64,000 nucleotides of DNA from Sphingomonadales bacterium. GTDB taxonomy: Bacteria > Pseudomonadota > Alphaproteobacteria > Sphingomonadales > Sphingomonadaceae. The translations under genes were made by a program, and so were the position numbers. Below the pieces are notes generated by a model. It saw nothing but the letters and a program-made list of their open reading frames with translations, made no database searches and was not told where the DNA came from. The DNA is taken from contig JADJAC010000002.1 of the NCBI GenBank assembly GCA_016704425.1, forward strand, positions 620,001-684,000. Reading direction: 5' to 3'. Shown here one piece after another: positions 8,919 through 18,084 of this stretch (its first letter is position 1; every line of letters starts with the position of its first letter).

Positions 8919-9712
8919 TGTGCAGCTCCTTTTGCAAAGGCGAGACAGGCAGAGAGAACGTCCCGCAGAACCGGTTGCAACCGCTCTGCGCGTGCCTTGT
9001 CCCAAACCGGCGGCCAAGGGCCGGTTTCATCAAGATATCCGCGCATTGCGAGTTCCATCTGGATTGCGTGAACTCCGTTTTCAGGATCACCATAATGGCG
9101 GGTGATCCAGCCGCCCTTGAAGCGGCCATTGACTGCAGTTGCATATCCCGAACACGCTGCCGCAACGCCTTCGGTCAAGGACGGCGCACAACTCCGGCCG
9201 TCGAAGCTGCCAATGTTGAATTGTGGCAATTCGCCCTCGAACAGCCGCGGCACCTGACTGAGGATGGAATGCGCATCGTAAAGGACGATCCGGCTATGCC
9301 TCCTGCGGAGGCGCGATATCTGCGCGGACAGCGCCTCATGAAAAGGATCAAAGAAGCATGCCCGCCGCCGAGCGACTTCCGCATCGTCGGGCTCCATGCC
9401 CGGCTTGTAAAGCGAGGTTCCTTCGAAGCTTGTCTCCGGGCACAATCCCGTGGTTGCCTGTCCGGGATAGAGAGATTGGCCGGAAGGATCGCGATTGACG
9501 TCGATTACCGTGCGCGAAATCGCCGTTCGAACAATTGTCGCGCCGAGTTCGGCGGCGAATTCATATAGCTGGTCCACAAAGAAGTCCGCATCGTGTCGCG
9601 CCAGTTCAAGGGAAAGCAAAGACACATGCAGGTCTTCCGGCACATCGGTTCCGGCATGCGGAACACTCACAATGATCGGCGCTTCACCGGGATTGACCGA
9701 CAGCCAGTCCAT
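8915..9712 (-). CDS. hutG: N-formylglutamate deformylase (amidohydrolase)
   Basis: The product has 265 residues from the ATG at 9712, which shares one base with the hutH stop (TGATG). It belongs to the FGase family (IIVSVPHAGTDVPEDL near residue 15, YDAHSILSQVP in the middle, WITRHYGDPENGVHAIQMELA near the end). It hydrolyses N-formyl-glutamate to glutamate and formate, the last step of the five-step Hut pathway, which matches the presence of hutF across the operator. This is not the arginase-type formiminoglutamase that shares the hutG name in enterobacteria. Confidence 0.94.
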   Translation of the reverse strand: MDWLSVNPGEAPIIVSVPHAGTDVPEDLHVSLLSLELARHDADFFVDQLYEFAAELGATIVRTAISRTVIDVNRDPSGQSLYPGQATTGLCPETSFEGTSLYKPGMEPDDAEVARRRACFFDPFHEALSAQISRLRRRHSRIVLYDAHSILSQVPRLFEGELPQFNIGSFDGRSCAPSLTEGVAAACSGYATAVNGRFKGGWITRHYGDPENGVHAIQMELAMRGYLDETGPWPPVWDKARAERLQPVLRDVLSACLAFAKGAAQ

Positions 9713-11232
9713 CAAGCCAGCCCCGGAAGGCTCACGAGTTCGGCCAAAGCACCACTTCGAATGATCGAGGTCGCGGCGACCATATCGGGATGAAAATAGC
9801 GATCTTCAGCCAATATGGGCACCTGAGCACGCAGCAGTGCACGAGCGCTCTCCAGCGTTGTACTGGACGCGAGGGGAGCATGAAATTCACAGCCCTGTGC
9901 GGCTGCCAGATACTCTATGCCAACGATATTCGACAGGTTTTCGGCCATACCCGATAGTCTTCGCGCGCCGTGGGCAGCCATCGAGACATGGTCTTCCTGA
10001 TTGGCTGACGTTGGAATTGAATCGACGCTGGCAGGATAAGCCCGCTGCTTGTTCTCTGACACGAGAGCGGCCGCGGTGACCTGCGGAATCATGAAACCCG
10101 AATTGAGCCCGGGATGCGCGGTCAGGAACGCAGGCAGGCCCGAAAGCGCCGGATCGACGAGCATTGCGATCCTGCGCTCGGAGATCGACCCCATCTCGCA
10201 CAGCGCAAGCGCGATCATATCGGCTGCGAACGCCACGGGTTCTGCATGGAAGTTGCCACCGGAAAGGGCCTCGTCGCTCTCTGCAAAGATCAGCGGATTA
10301 TCTGAAACACCATTGGCTTCATTCTCAAGTGTTGCCGCGGCCTGACGAAGAAGGTCGAGTACGGCTCCCATCACCTGAGGCTGGCAACGCAGGCAATAGG
10401 GATCCTGCACACGTTCATCTCCAGTGCGATGGGATGCCCGTATCTCCGATCCTTCCATCAGCTGCCGCAGGGCGGCTGCGGTTTCAATCTGCCCGCGATG
10501 CCTGCGAAGGGCATGTATGCGGGGGTCAAACGGGGTATCCGATCCCTTGGCCGCTTCGGTCGACAGCGCACCTGTCACAAGGGCTGACTGGAACAATCGT
10601 TCGGCCTCGAAGAGACCAGCCAAGGCATAAGCGCAAGAGAATTGCGTTCCGTTGAGAAGGGCCAATCCTTCCTTGGGTCCAAGGGTCAGAGGAGAAAGGC
10701 CTGCCTCCGTCAATGCAACAGTCGCGGGCAGCTCCCGTCCGCCAACAATGATTGCGCCTGTCCCAATCATCGTCGCGGCCAAATGGGCCAAGGGTGCAAG
10801 GTCACCCGAAGCGCCAACAGACCCTTGCGCGGGGATGACAGGCGTCAGACCCTTCCGCAGCATTGCTTCAAGCAACGCAACAGTCTCCGGGCGAACACCG
10901 GAGGCGCCTTGCGCAAGGCTTGTGAGCTTCAAGGCCATCATGAGGCGCGCGACAGGCACCGGCATCGCATCGCCCACGCCCGCGGCATGGCTCAGGACGA
11001 TATTGCGTTGAAGGACTTCAAGGTCATTGTCATCAATCTTGACCGTCGCGAGCTTGCCGAACCCTGTGTTGATTCCATAGACTGGAACCTGCTTTGCCAG
11101 AATGCGGGACACAGCGGCGGCGCTCGCGGCGATGCCCGCGCGGCACGATGGATCAAGCACCGGACTTGCGCCTCGGTAGATCGCGCGCCAATCGCTCAGA
11201 GGAACATTGCCTGGCATCGTCACGACAGTCAT
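9712..11232 (-). CDS. hutH: Histidine ammonia-lyase
   Basis: The product has 506 residues from the ATG at 11232, preceded by GGAGGGGG; a TTG 12 bases upstream falls within that ribosome site. Ala141-Ser142-Gly143 (GSVGASGDLAPL) forms the self-made MIO electrophile, and YGINTGFGKL near residue 52 is the family N-terminal signature. The enzyme deaminates L-histidine to trans-urocanate and ammonia, the entry step of the pathway. It overlaps hutI upstream (ATGA) and hutG downstream (TGATG), so translation of the operon is coupled. Confidence 0.97.
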   Translation of the reverse strand: MTVVTMPGNVPLSDWRAIYRGASPVLDPSCRAGIAASAAAVSRILAKQVPVYGINTGFGKLATVKIDDNDLEVLQRNIVLSHAAGVGDAMPVPVARLMMALKLTSLAQGASGVRPETVALLEAMLRKGLTPVIPAQGSVGASGDLAPLAHLAATMIGTGAIIVGGRELPATVALTEAGLSPLTLGPKEGLALLNGTQFSCAYALAGLFEAERLFQSALVTGALSTEAAKGSDTPFDPRIHALRRHRGQIETAAALRQLMEGSEIRASHRTGDERVQDPYCLRCQPQVMGAVLDLLRQAAATLENEANGVSDNPLIFAESDEALSGGNFHAEPVAFAADMIALALCEMGSISERRIAMLVDPALSGLPAFLTAHPGLNSGFMIPQVTAAALVSENKQRAYPASVDSIPTSANQEDHVSMAAHGARRLSGMAENLSNIVGIEYLAAAQGCEFHAPLASSTTLESARALLRAQVPILAEDRYFHPDMVAATSIIRSGALAELVSLPGLA

Positions 11233-12458
11233 TGCCCCCTCCAAATTCGCGCATGAAGCGGATTCCTGCCGATGTTACAGACAAGTTCCGCCGGACTTTC
11301 GATATCCCAGATCGCCAAATCGCAATATTTCCCGGCCTCGATAGAGCCAGTCTGCTTCCCCAATCCCAGGGCATGCGCTGCATTGATCGTGACACCGGCC
11401 AGACATTCCTCGACCGTCAGCCTGAAGAGCGTAGCCGCCATGTTCATCGCCAGCAGGAGCGAGGTCAGCGGCGATGTACCGGGATTGCAATCAGTCGCCA
11501 CAGCGATTGGCACACCGACGCGACGGAGTGCTTCTACGGGGGGCAACTGCGTTTCGCGGGTAAAATAATAGGCCCCTGGAAGGAGGACAGCGACAGTGCC
11601 CGACGCCTTCATGTCTTCAACGCCAGCGGCATCGAGATGCTCAAGATGATCGGCTGAAAGCGCACCATATCGTGCTGCCAGCGCGGCCCCATGGCTGTTC
11701 GACAATTGCTCGGCATGCAGTTTCAGAGGCAAGCCATGGGCTCTTGCCGCAACGAAGACGCGCTCGATCTGGGCAGATGTAAAGGCGATGGATTCGCAAA
11801 AACCATCGACTGCATCGGCAAGGCCAAGGGCCGCAATGGCCGGAATCATGTCTGTGCAAACATGATCGATATAGTCGTCTGACCGGCCTGCATATTCCGG
11901 CGGCACGGCGTGTGCCCCCAGAAAGCTCGTCACGATTTCGACTTGCCGTTCCTCGCCCAGCCTTCTGGCTGCTTTCAACATCTTGATTTCGTGCTCAAGC
12001 GACAGGCCATAGCCGGACTTGACCTCCACGGTCGTCGCCCCTTCGGCAATCAGCGCGTCGAGCCGGATGAGAGCCTGAGAAACAAGTTCATCCTCACTTG
12101 CCGCACGTGTCGCGGCTACTGTCGAGACAATTCCGCCCCCGGCGCGCGCGATTTCCTCATAGCTAGCCCCTGCGAGACGTAGTTCGAATTCACTGGCCCG
12201 GTTTCCAGCGTGGACAAGGTGCGTGTGGCAATCAATCAGCCCTGGCGTAATCCAGCAGCCCTCACAATCCACCAGCTCGGAAGCAACGAACGACGGCGCT
12301 TCCGAGCGCGGTCCTGCGTAGATGATCCGTCCTTTTTCGCAGGCGACAAGTGCATCGGCGACACGCCCGGTCGACGACGAAGTCGCCATATTCGCGTTCA
12401 GCCAAAGGCGGTCGCAGGCAGGGCGGGACTCGGCATTCATCGACAACGAAACTTGCAT
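11229..12458 (-). CDS. hutI: Imidazolonepropionase
   Basis: The product has 409 residues from the ATG at 12458, or 403 from the ATG at 12440; neither has a strong ribosome site and both lie just downstream of the palindrome at 12467-12486. The N-terminal metal motif HTHLVHAGNR and the later metal ligands of the amidohydrolase fold are visible, including KLHAEQLSNS and ATDCNPGTSP. It opens the imidazolone ring to give N-formimino-L-glutamate, step three of histidine degradation. It is the first gene of hutIHGU and is divergent from hutF. Confidence 0.95.
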   Translation of the reverse strand: MQVSLSMNAESRPACDRLWLNANMATSSSTGRVADALVACEKGRIIYAGPRSEAPSFVASELVDCEGCWITPGLIDCHTHLVHAGNRASEFELRLAGASYEEIARAGGGIVSTVAATRAASEDELVSQALIRLDALIAEGATTVEVKSGYGLSLEHEIKMLKAARRLGEERQVEIVTSFLGAHAVPPEYAGRSDDYIDHVCTDMIPAIAALGLADAVDGFCESIAFTSAQIERVFVAARAHGLPLKLHAEQLSNSHGAALAARYGALSADHLEHLDAAGVEDMKASGTVAVLLPGAYYFTRETQLPPVEALRRVGVPIAVATDCNPGTSPLTSLLLAMNMAATLFRLTVEECLAGVTINAAHALGLGKQTGSIEAGKYCDLAIWDIESPAELVCNIGRNPLHARIWRGQ

Positions 12459-12466
12459 GCCTGAAC

Positions 12467-12486
12467 TATTATGTCTAGACATAATA
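12467..12486. promoter_or_regulatory. Probable HutC operator between hutI and hutF
   Basis: The site is a perfect 20-bp palindrome, TATTATGTCTAGACATAATA, centred 18 bp before the hutI ATG and 33 bp before the hutF ATG. HutC regulators of proteobacteria are GntR-family repressors relieved by urocanate. One central operator here would silence both arms (hutIHGU and hutFC, including hutC itself). The symmetry is seen directly; assignment to HutC rests on position. Confidence 0.85.
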
Positions 12487-12508
12487 GGATGAAGCGAATG
12501 GACCGGAA

Positions 12509-13861
12509 ATGACTGCGCTCTGGCTCGGAACTGCCTTGCTGCCGTCCGGTTGGGCAAATGACGTCCGCATCGAAATCTCGGGAAGTCTGATTTCAGGCAT
12601 CTTCGTCGGCACACCTCCCCTTCCCGGTGACGAGCGAGCCGGAATTGGACTTCCGGGGCTCTGCAATGTTCACAGCCATGCCTTCCAGCGCGGCATGGCC
12701 GGTCTGGCAGAGCATCGCGGGCCAAACGACGATGACTTCTGGAGCTGGCGGGAAGTCATGTATCGCTTCCTCGATCATCTCGATCCCGACGACGTCGAAG
12801 CAATCGCTGCCATGGCTTATGTCGAGATGCTGGAGACAGGATATACGCGGGTTGGAGAGTTCCACTATCTCCACAACGACCCAGACGGAAATCGATACAG
12901 CGATCCGGCCGAAATGGCAGGTCGTGTGATTATGGCTTCAGAAGTGACCGGCATCGGCATGACCTTGCTCCCGGTTTTTTATGCCCATTCCGATTTCGGC
13001 GGAGTTCCAGCCAAGCATGGACAGCGACGCTTCCTGAACGACCTGGATGGCTTCGCAAAACTGCTCAGCGCATGCGAAGATAACCTGCCAGCCGACGGAA
13101 TGCTTGGGGTTGCCCCACACAGCCTGCGCGCTGTGACCGGCGCCGAACTTGCTGCGCTGGTGGATATGCGAAAGGGCGTGCCCGTCCATATTCATGCTGC
13201 CGAGCAGCTTAAGGAAGTGGACGCAAGCCTTGCCTTTTTGGGCGCCCGCCCCGTCGAATGGCTGCTGGCGAATGCCGAAGTCAATGTGAATTGGTGCCTC
13301 ATTCATGCAACCCACGTGACCGATGCCGAAATCGCCGCCCTTGCAGCGAGTGGCGCCGTCGCAGGTCTATGCCCAGTCACTGAAGCCAATCTGGGCGATG
13401 GGATATTTCCGGCCGTGCGTTATTTCGAAGCAGGCGGGCGAATTGCAACAGGAACTGATTCCAACATCCTCATCGATCCCGCGCAGGAATTGCGCGCGTT
13501 GGAGTATAGCCAGCGCCTTTCACACAGAGCGCGCAACTTGCTCGCCAGTGACGCAAGACCATCAGTTGGGCGAAGCCTTTTCGATGCTGCACATTTTGGC
13601 GGTGCGCAAGCACTTGGCGCGATGCAGGGACTTGCAGTTGGCATGTCAGCTGACATTGTGACACTCGATTCTGGCAATTCCGCTCTCTACGGACGGAGTG
13701 GCGATTACCTTCTCGATTCCTGGATTTTCGCCGCCCGCTCGGGCTGTGTCGATACGGTCTGGCGCGCCGGTCGCATGCTCGTATCGAAAGGTCAGCACAA
13801 ACACCGTGAAGCTGTTTCCCGCCGATACCGGGCCGTTCTCGATCGGATCCTTGCCGCGTGA
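12509..13861 (+). CDS. hutF: Formimidoylglutamate deiminase
   Basis: The product has 450 residues. The amidohydrolase-fold motif VHSHAFQRGMAG, a central HIHAAEQLKEVD and the late GTDSNILIDPAQEL are typical of HutF. It converts N-formimino-glutamate to N-formyl-glutamate and ammonia, the step that with HutG defines the five-step route. Its GTGA overlap with hutC means enzyme and repressor are made from one message. The ATG at 12509 follows the palindrome by 22 bp. Confidence 0.95.
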   Translation: MTALWLGTALLPSGWANDVRIEISGSLISGIFVGTPPLPGDERAGIGLPGLCNVHSHAFQRGMAGLAEHRGPNDDDFWSWREVMYRFLDHLDPDDVEAIAAMAYVEMLETGYTRVGEFHYLHNDPDGNRYSDPAEMAGRVIMASEVTGIGMTLLPVFYAHSDFGGVPAKHGQRRFLNDLDGFAKLLSACEDNLPADGMLGVAPHSLRAVTGAELAALVDMRKGVPVHIHAAEQLKEVDASLAFLGARPVEWLLANAEVNVNWCLIHATHVTDAEIAALAASGAVAGLCPVTEANLGDGIFPAVRYFEAGGRIATGTDSNILIDPAQELRALEYSQRLSHRARNLLASDARPSVGRSLFDAAHFGGAQALGAMQGLAVGMSADIVTLDSGNSALYGRSGDYLLDSWIFAARSGCVDTVWRAGRMLVSKGQHKHREAVSRRYRAVLDRILAA

Positions 13862-14553
13862 CAATTGCCGACAAAATCAGGAATGACATTGAAGCCCGTA
13901 TTGCGTCAGGCACATGGAAACCCGGCTTTCGCATCCCGTTCGAGCATGAGCTTGTAAGCGAATATGGCTGCGCCAGGGCCACGGTCGGCAAGGCGCTGAC
14001 CGCTTTGATGCGCGCAGGTCTGATCGAGCGGCGGCGCAAGGCCGGCTCCTTCGTCGCCCATCCGCATGTTCATGCGGCAGTGCTCGACATCCCCGATATT
14101 GGCGCAGCAATCGCGGAGCGCACGGGCTCCTACCATTTCGAACTGATCTCCAGTCACGTCAGTGTGAGCGACAGCAGGGCAAGCGACTTTGCCCAAGGCA
14201 CAAACATCCGCCAGCTCGGCGGGATCCATCACGGAAGCTCAGGCCCTTTCGCGCTTGAGGACAGATCGATCAATCTTGATGCCGTTCCGCAAGCGCGTGA
14301 CGCTGACTTTACCGTCGAGCCACCGAGCACCTGGCTTTTGAGCCATGTGCCCTGGAGCGAGGCGCGTCATCGCATCAGTGCGGTCGGGGCGAGCCCAGAA
14401 GTGGCGCGTCTACTAATGGTCAGCAAAGGCACGGCCTGCCTGATGGTCGAACGCTGGACGTGGCGGGAGGGGATCCCGATCACGTCCGTCTCCCAGATCT
14501 TTCTGGGCGACCGTTTCGACCTTACCGCGAGCTTTGCGCCCACGTCGCGCTAA
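13858..14553 (+). CDS. hutC: Histidine utilisation repressor (GntR family, HutC subfamily)
   Basis: The product has 231 residues from the GTG at 13858, overlapping the hutF stop by four bases. An N-terminal GntR winged helix (residues 1-70, with FRIPFEHELVSEYGCARATVGKAL) is followed by a UTRA ligand domain that ends with ERWTWREGIPITSVSQIFLGDRFDL, typical of HutC. It should bind the 20-bp palindrome upstream of hutF and be released by urocanate, which makes it autoregulated. The gene converges on the aminotransferase gene 27 bp away. Confidence 0.93.
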   Translation: MTIADKIRNDIEARIASGTWKPGFRIPFEHELVSEYGCARATVGKALTALMRAGLIERRRKAGSFVAHPHVHAAVLDIPDIGAAIAERTGSYHFELISSHVSVSDSRASDFAQGTNIRQLGGIHHGSSGPFALEDRSINLDAVPQARDADFTVEPPSTWLLSHVPWSEARHRISAVGASPEVARLLMVSKGTACLMVERWTWREGIPITSVSQIFLGDRFDLTASFAPTSR

Positions 14554-14580
14554 AGGCGCGCACAACGGCGCGTATCGAGC

Positions 14581-15963
14581 TCAGCCGACGGCCGCAAGCG
14601 CAGGCATGGCCTCGTCAAGGGAACGGCGAATGATTCCAATCATGTCATCAATCTGCCCAGTACTGATGACCAATGGCGGGCACATGACTATGCTGTCGCG
14701 AATGCCGCGCACCATCAGCCCGTTCCTGATGCAGATATCGCGGACCATCGGCCCGGCCGTGCCTTCCTTCCCGCCAAACCGGGCTCCGCTTGTCTTGTCG
14801 GCAACAATCTCAACGGCGCCGAGAAGCCCGATCGAGCGTGCCTCACCAACCAAGGGGTGATCATTCAGCGCGGCCAGGGCATTGGCGAGGTGAGGCCCGG
14901 TTTCGTTGCGAACCTTTTCGACAAGCCCTTCGCGTTCCATGATTTCGAGATTGCGGATCGCAACTGCAGCAGCGACGGGGTGGCCGGAATAGGTATAGCC
15001 ATGCACGAAATCGCCGCCGGTCTTCATCACCTTCACAATTTCGTCAGACACCGCGACCGCAGAAATGGGGAGATAACCACTCGAAAGGCCCTTCGCCATT
15101 GCAATGATGTCGGGCATGACGCCCACGGTCTCATGACCCCACATATTGCCGGTGCGACCAAAGCCGCAGATGACCTCATCGCAAATCAGGAGAATGCCAT
15201 ATTTGCGGCAGATTGCCTCGACCTGTGGCCAATAATTTGCCGGCGGGATGATGACGCCGCCTGCGCCCTGGATTGGTTCGCCAATAAAGGCTGCGACATT
15301 TTCGGGTCCAACTTCAAGGATCCTGGCCTCGATGGCCTCTGCGCAAGCGGTTCCAAAGGCGTCCGGCGTCATGTCCCGGCCTTCATTGAACTGGTATGGC
15401 TGACGGACATGTTCCACACCCGGAATGGGAAGGTCCCCAATCGGGTGCATTGCCTTCATGCCGCCGAGCGAGACACCCGCAACGGTTGAACCGTGATAGG
15501 CATTCCAGCGGCTGATGAAGGTCTTGCGCTTCGGTTCGCCCTTGAGCTTCCAATATTGCCGGACAAGCCGGAAAATCGTGTCGTTGGCCTCCGAGCCGGA
15601 ACTGTTGAAAAACACGTGCGGCAGACGAAACTGGGTCAGGCCCGCAATCTTGTGCGCGAGCAATACGGTCGGCGGGTTGGCTGTCTTGAAGAAGCTGTTG
15701 TAATAGGGAAGCTCAAGCATCTGTTCGCGCGCGACTTCCGCCAGTTCGGCGCGCCCATAGCCCACGTTGACGCACCACAGGCCGGCCATGCCATCGAGAA
15801 TGCGATTGCCGTCGCCGTCATGAATGTAGCAGCCGTCCGCATGCGTGATGATACGGCTGCCGCCGAGATTCTCGATTTCCTGCCAGTCGGCTTGGGCAGG
15901 CAGATGATGGGCAACGTCAAGGCGGCGAAGTTCGGCAATGTCATAATTGCGGGGCATGGTCAT
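14581..15963 (-). CDS. Class III aminotransferase, putrescine/polyamine:pyruvate type (SpuC-like)
   Basis: The product has 460 residues from the ATG at 15963 (GAGG 4 bases upstream; a second ATG at 15957 has better spacing). Class III features are visible: GMAGLWCVNVGYGR early, the PLP-facing DEVICGFGRTG and the lysine in IAMAKGLSSGYLPI. It resembles putrescine-pyruvate aminotransferases (SpuC family), which move the amino group of putrescine or a related diamine to pyruvate. It lies 147 bp downstream of the polyamine ABC transporter on the same strand, which supports that substrate class. Omega-amino acids are the main alternative. Confidence 0.85.
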   Translation of the reverse strand: MTMPRNYDIAELRRLDVAHHLPAQADWQEIENLGGSRIITHADGCYIHDGDGNRILDGMAGLWCVNVGYGRAELAEVAREQMLELPYYNSFFKTANPPTVLLAHKIAGLTQFRLPHVFFNSSGSEANDTIFRLVRQYWKLKGEPKRKTFISRWNAYHGSTVAGVSLGGMKAMHPIGDLPIPGVEHVRQPYQFNEGRDMTPDAFGTACAEAIEARILEVGPENVAAFIGEPIQGAGGVIIPPANYWPQVEAICRKYGILLICDEVICGFGRTGNMWGHETVGVMPDIIAMAKGLSSGYLPISAVAVSDEIVKVMKTGGDFVHGYTYSGHPVAAAVAIRNLEIMEREGLVEKVRNETGPHLANALAALNDHPLVGEARSIGLLGAVEIVADKTSGARFGGKEGTAGPMVRDICIRNGLMVRGIRDSIVMCPPLVISTGQIDDMIGIIRRSLDEAMPALAAVG

Positions 15964-16109
15964 TTTCCTCGTTGGAGCGGATGTTCGGCAGACGGGCACA
16001 CGTATTGGCCGCCAAAAGCAGGGCTCAGGGAGAAAAACCGATCCTCGCGAGAAACCGGTTGGTGCGCCCCTTCAATGGAGGTCGCTTGGGTGAAAACGCA
16101 TCGTTCATG

Positions 16110-17240
16110 TCACGAAAGCAATACCACGGGACTGTCCGAACGCCAATGCATGCTGACCTTGTCGTCCCAAGTGAAATCCTCCTGGTCATGACGCGACATG
16201 TTGGGGCGTGACACGCGGATCATCTCACCGGAGTCCAGCTTGATCTCGAACAGCGTGACATCACCGAGATAGCTCATCCCCTTGATCGTCCCGCGCGCAA
16301 AATTATGGCCTTCCGGCGCATCCATCCCGGCCGCGCGAACCGCCTTGCCCTCTCCCGGTACGTGAAGGTAGATCTTCTCCGGCCGTATCGCCACCCAGAC
16401 ATCGGCACCATGCGGTCCGGTTACGCCGTGGTTGAGATAGATCTTGCCGAGGCCCGGGCAATCGACTGCCGCACGGTCCGGTTCGTCGAGAGTCAACTTG
16501 CCCTCGAAAAGGTTCACCGAACCGACAAAATCGGCAACAAAGCGGTTGGCCGGATATTCATACAGGTCCGAAGGCGAAGCAAGCTGCGCCACTTCGCCCT
16601 TGTTGATCACGGCAATGCGGCCGGCCATCGACAGGGCTTCGTCCTGATCATGGGTGACCGTGACAAAGGTGATCCCCACCTGATCCTGCAAGTCGGACAG
16701 TTCGAATTGCATTTGCGCGCGCAGCTTTGCATCGAGCGCGGACAGTGGTTCATCAAGGAGAAGCACCTTCGGCCTCATGACAAGGCTTCGCGCCAGCGCC
16801 ACGCGCTGCCTTTGCCCGCCGGACATCTGGTCGGGCATCCGCTCTCCGAAACCGCCGAGCTTCACAAGTTCCAGTGCTTCGGCAACGCGCTGCTCGCGTT
16901 CTGTCTTGCCTACTCCCGCAATCTTCAGCCCATAGCCGACATTGTCGGTCACGCTCATGTGCGGAAAAACGGCATAGCTCTGGAAAACCATGTTCACCGG
17001 ACGCTTGTTGGGCGGAATCCCGGCCATATCCTGCCCGTCGATCAGGATTTGCCCCTCAGTTGGCAATTCAAATCCGGCAATCATGCGAAGCAAGGTCGTC
17101 TTGCCACACCCCGATGGGCCAAGCAGCACGAAAAACTCGCCGGCCATGATGTCGAGACTGACATTGTCAACCGCTGCAACCTTGCCGAAACGCTTCGTGA
17201 CATTGCGGATCTGGATAATCGGACTGGGGGTGTCATTCAT
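16110..17240 (-). CDS. potG: Polyamine ABC transporter ATP-binding protein
   Basis: The product has 376 residues from the ATG at 17240, one base after the potI stop. Walker A GPSGCGKTT, the signature MSGGQRQRVALARS and Walker B LLLDEPLSALD are all present, followed by a C-terminal TOBE domain. PotA/PotG ATPases power putrescine or spermidine uptake. It is the fourth gene of potFHIG and the two permeases are immediately upstream. Confidence 0.93.
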   Translation of the reverse strand: MNDTPSPIIQIRNVTKRFGKVAAVDNVSLDIMAGEFFVLLGPSGCGKTTLLRMIAGFELPTEGQILIDGQDMAGIPPNKRPVNMVFQSYAVFPHMSVTDNVGYGLKIAGVGKTEREQRVAEALELVKLGGFGERMPDQMSGGQRQRVALARSLVMRPKVLLLDEPLSALDAKLRAQMQFELSDLQDQVGITFVTVTHDQDEALSMAGRIAVINKGEVAQLASPSDLYEYPANRFVADFVGSVNLFEGKLTLDEPDRAAVDCPGLGKIYLNHGVTGPHGADVWVAIRPEKIYLHVPGEGKAVRAAGMDAPEGHNFARGTIKGMSYLGDVTLFEIKLDSGEMIRVSRPNMSRHDQEDFTWDDKVSMHWRSDSPVVLLS

Positions 17241-17241
17241 C

Positions 17242-18084
17242 TCAATGGACTTCCGCAATGGCCTTCACACCCTGCATCTTGAGGGCGATGGCAGTCAAAA
17301 CAACGGTGAGGACAATCAGCACAGTCGATGCCGCATTGACCTCAGGCGTAACCGAGAAGCGGACCATCGAATAGACCTTCACCGGGAAGGTGATCGTTTC
17401 AGGGCCACTGGTGAAGAATGTGATGACGAAGTCATCAAGGCTGAGTGTGAACGCCAGCAGCGCGCCGGCAATAAGGCCCGGCTTCATGTGCGGAAGCAGA
17501 ATGTCCCGGAAGGTCTGCCATTCTGTGGCACCGAGATCCTTTGCGGCCTCCTCCTCTTCCTTGTTGAAGCTCGCCAGCCGCGATCGCACCACCATCGCCA
17601 CAAAGGGAAAACAGAAGGTTATATGGGCAATCGTGATCGCGGAAAGGTTGAGCGGCCAGGCCATTCCTGTGGGCCAGTCGATCCGCGCGAAAAAGATCAA
17701 ATACGCCACGCCAAGACAAATTTCGGGCACAATGATCGGCAGCGATATACTCCCTTCGACCACACCCTTGAGCGGGAAACGGAAACGCCAGAGCATCACC
17801 GCTGCAAGTGCACCAAGGACAAGGCTGAACAGGGTCGCAAAAAAAGCTATGGTCAGTGAATTGGTCAGCGCCTCGACCAGCGAGTCATTCCCCAGTGCCT
17901 TCTCATAATATTTGAACGTGAAGCCCTTCCAGACCACGTTGCGTTTTGAGTCATTGAAGCTGAAAATCATCAGCACGATCAGCGGCGCATAGAGGAAGAG
18001 AAGGGTTGCACCGACCCACATCTGCATCCAGGCTTTGCGCGTATATTCCAGCGGTGCAACCGCGCGAGTACGGAATATTGCCAT
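17242..18084 (-). CDS. potI: Polyamine ABC transporter permease (PotI/PotC type)
   Basis: The product has 280 residues from the ATG at 18084, sharing one base with the potH stop; a GTG at 18087 would give a GTGA overlap. Six membrane spans and the cytoplasmic EEEEAAKDLGATEWQTF coupling motif (EAA loop) are visible. It forms one half of the membrane channel with PotH. Confidence 0.93.
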   Translation of the reverse strand: MAIFRTRAVAPLEYTRKAWMQMWVGATLLFLYAPLIVLMIFSFNDSKRNVVWKGFTFKYYEKALGNDSLVEALTNSLTIAFFATLFSLVLGALAAVMLWRFRFPLKGVVEGSISLPIIVPEICLGVAYLIFFARIDWPTGMAWPLNLSAITIAHITFCFPFVAMVVRSRLASFNKEEEEAAKDLGATEWQTFRDILLPHMKPGLIAGALLAFTLSLDDFVITFFTSGPETITFPVKVYSMVRFSVTPEVNAASTVLIVLTVVLTAIALKMQGVKAIAEVH

